Made by a program: the position numbers and the translations under genes. The notes under the pieces are model-generated. The model was given only the letters and a program-made list of their open reading frames with translations. It made no database searches and had not been told where the DNA came from. From Holophagaceae bacterium (GTDB taxonomy: Bacteria > Acidobacteriota > Holophagae > Holophagales > Holophagaceae), in NCBI GenBank assembly GCA_025353305.1, contig JANXQX010000031.1, positions 1-12,212 of the forward strand: a stretch of DNA of 12,212 nucleotides, read 5' to 3'. This document shows positions 1 to 5,227 of the stretch, one piece after another (position 1 is the stretch's first letter; every line of letters begins with the position of its first letter).

Positions 1-2
1 CG

Positions 3-28
3 TGTAGTGTCCCCCCGATAGTTGGACA
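3..28. repeat. IS terminal inverted repeat, orfB end
   Basis: The end starts TGTAGTG, then has GTCCCCC at 9-15 and TTGGACA at 22-28. The same two blocks occur in inverse complement at 1433-1439 and 1419-1425, at nearly the same spacing (6 versus 7 nt). The TG start is typical of IS3-family termini. Only two bases of flank are visible before it. Confidence 0.75.
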
Positions 29-42
29 AGTTCGAGGCTCAT

Positions 43-994
43 TCAGGCTGCGGGTTGGGGGTTGTGGAACGCCTGATGGGGCGTCCGGTAATCGAGCGAC
101 TGATGGGGGCGCTCGTGGTTGTAATGGTCGATATAGCGGGCGACTTCGGCACGGGCTTCCTGGATGTTGGCGACGCGGTGGAGCCAGGCGCATTCTTCTT
201 TGAAGGAGCGGTTGAATCGCTCGCACAGGCCGTTCTGCTGCGGTGTGTAAGGCGTGATGTATTCCTGCTTCAGGCCGTAGTCGCGAGCCAAGGCACGGTA
301 GAGCCTTGAGCCGAACACGAGGCCTCCAGGTATCGGACGCTCTCGCGTCCTCCCACTCGCAGAGATCGTGGACCTGGAGCCTCTGTCATGGCGCAGGGTG
401 AGCCCTTTAGGAGCGCCGTGGGTCCAGCCAAACCGGTGAATCAGGGCCTCCTCCAGGGCGCGCTCGGCGGTTTGGGCCCGGGCGGTGCGATCGAGGCACC
501 AGCCCAGCACCTCGCGGGTGCAGCAATCGAGGACGGGAACGAACGCGCACCACCCGTCCTGGCCGCACTCGATGAGGGCGATATCCGTGCACCAGCGCTG
601 ATTGGGTTCCGGAGCTATGGAACGGGACCCAGGCACTCTCGGGCGCTTGCCAATGGCCCGCTGGCGCATGGTCCAACCCTTGATCCGCATGAGGCGATGG
701 ATCTTCTTGCGATTGGCCGGTTGGTCCAGCCGATGCTTCAGCCAGGCCCATACGCGCCGGATGCCGTAGGTCGGATGCGCCTGAATGATCCCGTGGATGG
801 TCTGGGCCATGGCCTCGCCCACACGGGCCTGTGCAGCCGTTCCACCTTGGGCTGGTGGTAGGCCGTGGACCGGGGTACGCCGAGGATCCGGCAAAGGCGG
901 GCCATCGGGATCTCCATCCCCGCCTCCAGCACATCGCAGCGCACCGCATTCACGAGATCCCGTCCGGCAAGTCCTTGCCGAGAATGCGATGCGC
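43..994 (-). pseudogene. IS3-family transposase OrfB, frameshifted and interrupted by an in-frame palindromic repeat
   Basis: This is the DDE (rve-type) integrase half of the transposase, made in intact relatives as an OrfAB fusion. Reading from the slippery run in the -1 frame gives the usual N-terminal part (VNAVRCDVLEAGMEIPMARL, then CRILGVPRSTAYHQP). That frame loses homology near 830-845, where the family sequence resumes in another frame (GEAMAQTIHGIIQAHPTYGI), so one base appears to have been lost. The longest open stretch, 43-894, reads WCTDIALIE (first D), LRHDRG (second D) and NGLCERFNRSFKEE (E). Between the second D and the E lie 54 residues; removing a 19-residue insert (codons at 322-378) gives exactly the canonical 35. 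The gene ends FHNPQPAA-stop. It is almost certainly non-functional unless the frameshift is bypassed. Confidence 0.85.
319..383. repeat. Palindromic repeat element 1, inserted in frame in the transposase
   Basis: The outer arms are 319-331 and 372-383: 12 paired bases (GAGG plus CTCCAGGT against its inverse complement) with one bulged base at 323. Inside is a smaller perfect hairpin, GGACGC-tctc-GCGTCC (335-350), followed by TCCCACTCGC (351-360). Relative to the transposase family exactly 57 bp (322-378, or equivalently 325-381) is extra, bounded by a repeated GCC triplet (322-324 and 379-381). The extra 19 codons contain no stop. Elements 2 and 3 share this architecture and the TCCC..TCGC core. 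Confidence 0.7.
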
Positions 995-1285
995 TTTTTT
1001 TAAGACATCCACCTCCAAGGCCAGCTCGCCGATTTTGGCGTGGAGGCGCTGTTTTTCGGACTCCCACTGGGCCTCGCGATCCCGCGGATGGCTCCGCAGG
1101 GCTTCGGTGCCCTGAGATAGGAAGTCCTCCTTCCATTGTTCGATCTCGGCCACGGTCAGGCCGTGCTGCCGCGCCGCATCGGCGGGGGTGGTCTTGCCTC
1201 GGATCAGATCCAACACGACGGCAGCCTTGCGTTTGGCCGTCCATCGCTGGACATCTCCTTCGGAAAGGGGCTGGGTTTGGGACAT
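950..1285 (-). CDS. IS3-family transposase OrfA (HTH DNA-binding subunit)
   Basis: This 111-aa protein binds the IS ends and supplies the N-terminal part of the OrfAB transposase. It has a helix-turn-helix segment (RWTAKRKAAVVLDLIRGKTT, then PADAARQHGLTVAEIEQWKE, about residues 15-55). A C-terminal leucine-zipper-like coiled coil follows (LHAKIGELALEVDVLKKAHR, about 80-100). The start at 1285 is chosen because AGGAGA sits just upstream on the minus strand; the open frame continues a further 31 codons, but these run through a palindromic repeat and do not look like protein. The frame stays open over its whole length and ends at TGA 950-952. The A7G slippery site lies about 13 codons before its stop. 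OrfA alone is intact, so it could still act as a repressor or inhibitor of related copies; that is inference. Confidence 0.85.
   Translation of the reverse strand: MSQTQPLSEGDVQRWTAKRKAAVVLDLIRGKTTPADAARQHGLTVAEIEQWKEDFLSQGTEALRSHPRDREAQWESEKQRLHAKIGELALEVDVLKKAHRILGKDLPDGIS
994..1003 (-). other. Programmed -1 frameshift site (A7G) joining orfA to orfB
   Basis: On the minus strand the sequence reads CTTAAAAAAAG, a run of seven A followed by G. IS3-family elements use A6G/A7G slippage to fuse OrfA to OrfB. Slipping by -1 here changes LKKAHRIL to LKKSASHS and leads directly into the orfB N-terminal region with no stop before about position 840. Confidence 0.75.
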
Positions 1286-1327
1286 GGGGCTTCTCCTGGA
1301 GAAAAGCCTGATGCCTCGCGAGCCGCC

Positions 1328-1386
1328 CCGCCAGGGTGCTTCGCTCCGGTCGCCCTGCGGGCTCCCTTCGCTGCGCACCCTGGCGG
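1328..1386. repeat. Palindromic repeat element 2, in the IS leader
   Basis: Perfect 12-bp inverted arms CCGCCAGGGTGC (1328-1339) and GCACCCTGGCGG (1375-1386) enclose 35 bases. The inner part contains a small hairpin, GCCC-tgc-GGGC, followed at once by TCCCTTCGCTGC. The total is 59 bp. It lies between the IS end and the orfA start, lengthening a leader that is usually short in this IS group. Confidence 0.7.
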
Positions 1387-1418
1387 CAAGGATTCATCCT
1401 TCTCGGCTCCTTATTCCC

Positions 1419-1449
1419 TGTCCAATGTCAGAGGGGGACGGAATACGCA
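1419..1449. repeat. IS terminal inverted repeat, orfA end
   Basis: TGTCCAA (1419-1425) and GGGGGAC (1433-1439) are the inverse complements of the blocks in the left end at 22-28 and 9-15. The terminal bases are uncertain: the outer part (GGAATACGCA, 1440-1449) matches the left end only loosely and overlaps the arm of palindromic element 3. Confidence 0.65.
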
Positions 1450-1506
1450 GTGCGTGCTCCCACTCGCTGCGCTCATGGACGAGGAGCCTCCCTGCTCACT
1501 GCATTC
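1441..1506. repeat. Palindromic repeat element 3, abutting the IS right end
   Basis: The arms GAAT-ac-GCAGTG (1441-1452) and CACTGCATTC (1497-1506) pair over 10 bases with a 2-nt bulge. The core after the left arm, GTGCTCCCACTCGCTGCGC, contains the same TCCCACTCGC as element 1 and the CGCTGCGC of element 2. The GCAGTG-to-CACTGC span is 56 bp, close to the 57-59 bp of the other two. An 11-mer CTGGAGCCTCT at 1513-1523 is also found in the right arm region of element 1 (374-384). Confidence 0.6.
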
Positions 1507-1571
1507 TCAGAACTGGAGCCTCTATGCCCGTTCGCCGCCGCGATGATCAGGTGTTTATTGATCGCAACGGT

Positions 1572-1784
1572 CTATTGGCGGATGGGAAGGGTTCTGACTA
1601 GGCGCTTGCAGGAGTTGCATAGGATGGTAAAGGTGTCTGGCTGTTCGAAATGGTATTTGAATCCGGGACCTTCCAGGGGTTCCTGGTCCACCTTCTCAAG
1701 ACGCCCGAAATGGTATTCGGCGATACGAACGCTCTGGGGGGCGGTCAAATCAGCGCCGCAGTGAGTACAAGAGATGGCTGCCAT
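1572..1784 (-). CDS. Small zinc-ribbon-like protein, 70 aa
   Basis: The protein has two CxxC knuckles, C6-T-H-C9 near the N-terminus and C56-N-S-C59 near the C-terminus. This is the pattern of a zinc ribbon that folds around one metal ion. The segment between them is polar with aromatic residues and has no other motif I recognise; there is no signal peptide or membrane segment, so it should be cytoplasmic. AAGGAG lies 6-7 nt upstream of the ATG on the minus strand, which supports the start and the reality of the gene. It stands alone, with the IS downstream and a long hairpin upstream. Its function is unknown: nucleic-acid binding or a partner-binding role would be usual for such ribbons, but nothing here decides it. 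Confidence 0.75.
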   Translation of the reverse strand: MAAISCTHCGADLTAPQSVRIAEYHFGRLEKVDQEPLEGPGFKYHFEQPDTFTILCNSCKRLVRTLPIRQ

Positions 1785-1861
1785 CGATGCTCCTTAAATG
1801 ATTCGGTTAATTCCGCCGTTGCGACACAACAACTCGGTCATGCATATATCCGACCGGCCTA

Positions 1862-1914
1862 AGGGGCCGTAGCAAAATAACCTAAACGGCACAGGTTATT
1901 TTGGCACGGCCCCT
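1862..1914 (-). terminator. Long hairpin just after the dehydrogenase/small membrane protein genes, possible terminator
   Basis: AGGGGCCGT (1862-1870) pairs with ACGGCCCCT (1906-1914), and CAAAATAACCT (1873-1883) pairs with AGGTTATTTTG (1893-1903). This makes 20 base pairs with one 2x2 mismatch and a 9-nt loop. It begins five bases past the stop codon of the minus-strand 48-aa gene, the place for a terminator or 3'-stabilising hairpin. No T-run follows on either strand, so intrinsic termination is not certain; it could be a miniature palindromic element. Confidence 0.5.
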
Positions 1915-1918
1915 GAAA

Positions 1919-2065
1919 TCAACGTAGAAAAATGTACCAGATCAGAGCGGTGATGCATGCTAGGAAAGCCAGTCCTGCGGCGATTCTAAGCACGATTTTC
2001 CCGATTTTGTAGGCCACCCAGAGCGCTAGAAGAAGCACGAAAGCGGAAAGAATCCATAGAATCAT
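1919..2065 (-). CDS. Small two-helix membrane protein, 48 aa
   Basis: The ATG at 2065 overlaps the stop codon of the upstream dehydrogenase gene as ATGA, so translation is probably coupled. The peptide begins MILWILSAFVLLLALWVAYK and ends ACITALIWYIFLR. It has two hydrophobic stretches (about residues 2-19 and 28-47) separated by a short basic loop (YKIGKIVLR), typical of a small inner-membrane hairpin protein. It ends at TGA 1919-1921, just before a strong hairpin, so it looks like the last gene of a two-gene transcript. I recognise no family. The clean membrane topology, the exact overlap and the downstream hairpin are the evidence that it is real. Confidence 0.6.
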   Translation of the reverse strand: MILWILSAFVLLLALWVAYKIGKIVLRIAAGLAFLACITALIWYIFLR

Positions 2066-2928
2066 CGGCGCTTCCCCATTGCATCCCACTCAAAGAAACC
2101 AGCCCCAGCCTTTACTCCCAGCCTTCCCTGTTCCACCATCCGGCGAAGTATTCCGGGTGGTTCAAAGCGTGAATCTCCCGTCGAAGAAAAAATTTGTTCT
2201 GAAATCGTCATTCGCAAATCCAATCCAATCCTGTCTGAAAGTTCCAAGGGACCGACGGGATGGCCATACCCGCGCGTTAAAAGGGCATCCAGATCCTCGG
2301 CGGTCGCGATACCGGACTCAAGCAATCGCATCGCTTCCAGCCCTTGCGCAAGGGCCATTCTCGCGGCCGCGAACCCAGCCTGGTCTTGTACCAAGGCAAC
2401 CCTCTTTCCCAGATGCGCTGCGAGGCCTGACGCTCTCTCCAACTCCGCCCTTGGAACACTTTCGGTGCCCACCAGCTCCACAATGGTCATTCGCTCCAGC
2501 GGTACAAAGCAGTGAAATGCTAAAAGCGGCGAATCCATGACCGATGCCTTGCGAATGAAGGAGACGGGGATACTGGAGGTTCCCGTGAGCCGCGAGACTT
2601 CAGCGGGCAGTAATGGCTCCAGCCGGGCCCACGCTTGGGATTTCACCTCCAGGGACTCGGGCAGGGCCTCCAGCACCCAGCTGGCACCTTCCGCAGCCGC
2701 TTCCCATGTGTCGCAAGCGTGCAATCGCGCGCGGGCCTTCTGTCGTTGCCCGGCTCTGATGCGGCCTTTTTGAACAGCGACATCCCATTGCCGATCCGCT
2801 TTCGATAGCCCTCGGTTCACGTGATCCAGATCCCGGCCTGCCAGGGTCACCAAGAGGCCACACTCCGCCGCCCATCTTGCTAGAGATAGCCCCAACGTGC
2901 CGGGACCGATGATGGCCAACTGCTCCAT
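2062..2928 (-). CDS. 3-hydroxyacyl-CoA dehydrogenase family protein
   Basis: This is a 288-aa NAD-dependent oxidoreductase of the family that oxidises 3-hydroxyacyl-CoA to 3-ketoacyl-CoA (beta-oxidation or 3-hydroxybutyryl-CoA metabolism); it is cytoplasmic. The N-terminal Rossmann motif is IIGPGTLG (G8, G10, G13; the usual GxGxMG with Leu for Met). LEALPES near residue 90 matches the conserved 'EA.pE' strand. The catalytic pair is H139 (FHCFVP) and E151 (VELVG), 12 residues apart as in characterised enzymes. The C-terminal helical domain has DQAGFAAARM and GHPVGPLELSDRIGLD. The start at 2928 puts the Rossmann strand at the N-terminus and has AAGGGG upstream; 14 further in-frame codons look non-coding. 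Length fits single-domain HBD-type enzymes. The exact substrate cannot be read from the sequence. It is followed by the overlapping 48-aa membrane protein gene. Confidence 0.85.
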   Translation of the reverse strand: MEQLAIIGPGTLGLSLARWAAECGLLVTLAGRDLDHVNRGLSKADRQWDVAVQKGRIRAGQRQKARARLHACDTWEAAAEGASWVLEALPESLEVKSQAWARLEPLLPAEVSRLTGTSSIPVSFIRKASVMDSPLLAFHCFVPLERMTIVELVGTESVPRAELERASGLAAHLGKRVALVQDQAGFAAARMALAQGLEAMRLLESGIATAEDLDALLTRGYGHPVGPLELSDRIGLDLRMTISEQIFSSTGDSRFEPPGILRRMVEQGRLGVKAGAGFFEWDAMGKRR

Positions 2929-3114
2929 TATTATTTGTCCCCTTTTGGAGTTCTGCTGATGCAAGCACATGGAGCATTCGCAACCATGGAGACGCCAAGA
3001 GGGTGTGAACGCGCTATCAACAGGTCTAGGAAAGGAACATGGCCGGACATCGACGCCTCATGAGGCTATAGTTAATCACACCGAGGCCAACCCTGATTCT
3101 AAGCGCACCCCTGC
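2929..3114. promoter_or_regulatory. Divergent intergenic region between the dehydrogenase and PP2C operons
   Basis: These 186 bp separate two divergently transcribed genes and should hold both promoters. I see a perfect 12-bp palindrome GCCTCATGAGGC (3055-3066) followed by a TATAGT-like -10 candidate (3067-3072 region), but no convincing -35. An AGGAAAGGAAC-ATG sequence near 3027-3040 would encode only a 10-codon peptide ending at TAG. No good Shine-Dalgarno precedes the PP2C ATG. Confidence 0.35.
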
Positions 3115-4044
3115 ATGCTCATTGACTACGCCGCCATCACGCATCTCGGAAAAGTTCGCAAGAACAACGAGGATGCCTATCTCGTGAACGCGCTGGATGG
3201 CGAGGAGCCCATCGTCAACGGACCTTTGCGGATGCAAAAAGTCTGCAAGAGCGGCCTGTTGGCCGCTGTGGCGGATGGCATGGGGGGGGCCGCCGCAGGT
3301 GAAGTTGCGAGCCGCGAAGGTCTGGCGGCCGCGGCGCTGCACATTTTCGGGCACTGGGGCCGCTTTCCCGCCGAAGATGCCACCGAGGAAGGCTTGCTGG
3401 AAACCTTGAAGGTGGCCGCTGAGGGCGCCAGCGAATCAGTGCTCCGTTATTCGGACAATGATCGTTCCTCCCGCGGCATGGGGTCCACGCTCACCGCCGC
3501 GGTGCTCTGGAATGGCTTCGCCTATATCTGCCAGGTGGGCGATTCCCGAGCTTATCTTTTCCGCCGGGGAGAACTGCTGCAACTCACGGTGGACCAGACC
3601 CTGGTGAACGAGATGGTCAACAGTGGAACCTTGACCCGGGAACAGGCGCGAACGCACCCCCAGCGCAACATGATCACCCAGGCCATCGGCGCCCCGCAGC
3701 CCATCATCGCGGTTCTAGGCAAAGTGCCCCTGCGCCGCGGAGACCGGTTGCTGCTGTGCAGTGATGGATTGCACGGCGAGATCACCGACAGCCGTATCCA
3801 GGCCAATCTCGCCTACGGGTATTCCACGCGACGCACGCTTGAGCTGATGCTTGAAGAGGTTCTTTTTCACGGTGCCCGGGACAACGTCACCGCCCTGCTT
3901 CTCGCCCTGGACGACCCCGGATTTCCGCTGCCCGGCGAAGGCGAAAAACCTGTGGTCATCAATCCCTTTGAATCCCTGCCCAAAACCCGCCCCGCAAAGG
4001 ATCCCAAGCGCGGCGGCTGGCGCATCTTCGGAGGCGGATCGTGA
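3115..4044 (+). CDS. PP2C-family serine/threonine protein phosphatase
   Basis: This 309-aa Mn/Mg-dependent phosphatase dephosphorylates Ser/Thr-phosphorylated proteins, the usual counterpart of bacterial Hanks-type kinases. The PPM motifs are all present in order: RKNNED (R15, N18-E19-D20), VADGMGG (D54-G55), GMGSTLTA, QVGDSRAYL, DQTLVNEMV, HPQRNMITQAIG, CSDGLHGEI (D217) and ARDNVTALL (D256). The metal-binding aspartates D54, D217 and D256 are intact, so it should be active. The catalytic domain spans about residues 1-262; a basic Pro/Gly-rich tail of about 45 residues follows, with no membrane segment, so it is a free cytoplasmic enzyme. It is the first gene of a four-gene overlapping operon, and its TGA overlaps the GTG start of the next gene. 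No kinase gene is in the window. Confidence 0.93.
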   Translation: MLIDYAAITHLGKVRKNNEDAYLVNALDGEEPIVNGPLRMQKVCKSGLLAAVADGMGGAAAGEVASREGLAAAALHIFGHWGRFPAEDATEEGLLETLKVAAEGASESVLRYSDNDRSSRGMGSTLTAAVLWNGFAYICQVGDSRAYLFRRGELLQLTVDQTLVNEMVNSGTLTREQARTHPQRNMITQAIGAPQPIIAVLGKVPLRRGDRLLLCSDGLHGEITDSRIQANLAYGYSTRRTLELMLEEVLFHGARDNVTALLLALDDPGFPLPGEGEKPVVINPFESLPKTRPAKDPKRGGWRIFGGGS

Positions 4045-4652
4045 GCCTCACCCAGGGCGGCTTGTCCCTGCGGCGCTTCCTCGTGATGGGTCCTGTGCCT
4101 TCCGGAGAAGATCTCACCGCGGGTTTGGCACAGGACATGTTCAGGCCCTTTGAAGACGGGGTTGAAGAAGAGCGGATGGGCTGGTGCGATTGGCGCAACC
4201 CCCTGATCCTTCCCCCTGACGCCGATTGGGTGACCCAGGACCGTTTCGCGCTCTTCGCGCTGCGCATGGATACGCGACGGGTCCCCAGCGCGCTCCTGAA
4301 AGCCCACGTGGATCTGCAGCTCCGAAAACTGCTGCAAGAAAAAGATCTGGCCTTCGTGGGCAGGGAAGCACGCATTTCCCTTCTGGACGAAGTGAAGTCG
4401 GAATTGCTTCGGAAAGTCCTGCCAACACCAAAGATCGTGGAGCTTGCCTGGGATTTGAAGGAAGGCCTCTTGTGGACCACGGCGGGTTCCAGCAAGTCGC
4501 AAGGTTCACTGCAAAGTCTTTTCATCAAGTCCTTCGGCTGTGAGCTGCAGCCCTTGGCGCCGCTGCTTCTGGCGGGCCGCCTATTGCCTGAATTGTCCAC
4601 CGAGGCCTTGATGGCATTGGATCCACTGGATCTCACACTGGAAGAAGCATGA
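4041..4652 (+). CDS. RdgC-like protein, N-terminal part only
   Basis: This 203-aa protein resembles the first two thirds of RdgC, the ring-shaped DNA-binding protein that modulates RecA recombination. Shared landmarks, from memory of E. coli RdgC, are F-P....MGW (FRPFEDGVEEERMGWCDW), a strand then VPSALLKAHVDLQLRKL, then LLDEVKSELLRKVLP (RdgC: LKDEVLHSLLPRAF). After these come ELAWDLKEGLLWTTAGSSKS (RdgC: WIDTVNGLIMVDCASAKK) and LQSLFIKSFGCELQPLAP. It ends about 100 residues before a full RdgC would. The GTG start at 4041 overlaps the phosphatase stop (GTGA), and its own TGA overlaps the next ATG. The next gene looks like the missing C-terminal part, so the two may form one split RdgC. The symbol is withheld because function and orthology are unproven. 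Confidence 0.65.
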   Translation: MSLTQGGLSLRRFLVMGPVPSGEDLTAGLAQDMFRPFEDGVEEERMGWCDWRNPLILPPDADWVTQDRFALFALRMDTRRVPSALLKAHVDLQLRKLLQEKDLAFVGREARISLLDEVKSELLRKVLPTPKIVELAWDLKEGLLWTTAGSSKSQGSLQSLFIKSFGCELQPLAPLLLAGRLLPELSTEALMALDPLDLTLEEA

Positions 4653-5227
4653 AGGCAGCAGAGCCGAAGAAGCCCACGAAGGCCATGGAATTGATTGAGC
4701 AGGGGCGTTTCCTGGGCGAAGAATTTCTATTATGGATTTGGATGCGAGGTCTCACTGAAGGTGGCGCGTCTGGGCAGGAAGGAGATCTCTCCAGCTGCTT
4801 TGTGGATGATGCCGTGATGCTTCAAAGCGAACAGGGAGAGGTGAAGGAGATCTCTCTTCGCAAGGGGAACCCGGCGGAGAGCCGCGAAGCCTTCGAAGCG
4901 CTCAGCCGCGGCATGCGCCCCGTCCGCGCCAAGCTGCGGATTCTCGCGGGCGACATGGAATGGGTCTTCACATTGCAAGCGGCGGGCCTGGACCTGAGCG
5001 GCCTCAAGCTGCCGCCCACCGCCTCGAAGGACCCTGTGGGCCGCATCACGGACCGCCTATTCCTTCTAGAAGAAGGCGCCGGCCATCTGGAGCGGCGCTT
5101 CAAGCGCTTCCTGCCGCAACGGGCCGGGAATCCCGCCGCCATGCAGGAGCTGCTGAAATCCTGGGTTCGCAGTGGCCTTTCCGGGGCGGTTTTCGACGAT
5201 CAAGACGAAGTACCGTGGGAGTCCTGA
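4649..5227 (+). CDS. Conserved hypothetical protein, probable partner or C-terminal half of RdgC-like protein
   Basis: This 192-aa soluble protein has no signal peptide or membrane segment. It opens with a basic stretch, then LGEEFLLWIWMRG. The pattern from about residue 68, EISLRKG...REAFEALSRG, then RPVRAKLRILAGDMEWVFTL, DLSGLKLPP, DRLFLLEEGAGHLERRFKRF, can be laid over the E. coli RdgC C-terminal region ([54 protein letters not shown]). The overlay preserves the order and spacing of hydrophobic positions, but identity is low. The ATG overlaps the RdgC-like stop as ATGA, so the two products are likely made in equal amounts. The homology is my reading by eye; treat the function as unknown. 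Confidence 0.6.
   Translation: MKAAEPKKPTKAMELIEQGRFLGEEFLLWIWMRGLTEGGASGQEGDLSSCFVDDAVMLQSEQGEVKEISLRKGNPAESREAFEALSRGMRPVRAKLRILAGDMEWVFTLQAAGLDLSGLKLPPTASKDPVGRITDRLFLLEEGAGHLERRFKRFLPQRAGNPAAMQELLKSWVRSGLSGAVFDDQDEVPWES

Larger units (their letters stand above)
3..1449 (-). mobile_element. IS3-family (IS150-group) insertion sequence, degenerate
   Basis: The element is delimited by imperfect terminal inverted repeats near 3-28 and 1419-1449. Both ends share GTCCCCC and TTGGACA blocks separated by 6-7 nt, and the left end begins TGTAGTG, resembling IS150 ends. Inside, on the minus strand, are orfA (HTH plus leucine zipper), an A7G slippery run, and orfB with the IS3 DDE catalytic domain. 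The total of about 1.45 kb fits the group once the extra palindromic repeats are allowed for. orfB carries a frameshift and a 57-bp insertion, so this copy is probably inactive on its own. The left flank lies outside the window, so a target duplication cannot be checked, and the exact right terminus is uncertain because a palindromic repeat abuts it. Confidence 0.88.

Noticed and set aside
3040..3072. Ten-codon leader peptide (MAGHRRLMRL) before the PP2C gene
   Set aside because: A good Shine-Dalgarno precedes it, but there is no attenuator-like structure or codon bias to support a leader role.
4960..5214. N-terminal extension of the amidase
   Set aside because: It is Arg/Pro/Gly-rich shadow sequence of the overlapping RdgC-partner gene; the GTG at 5215 gives a proper signal peptide.
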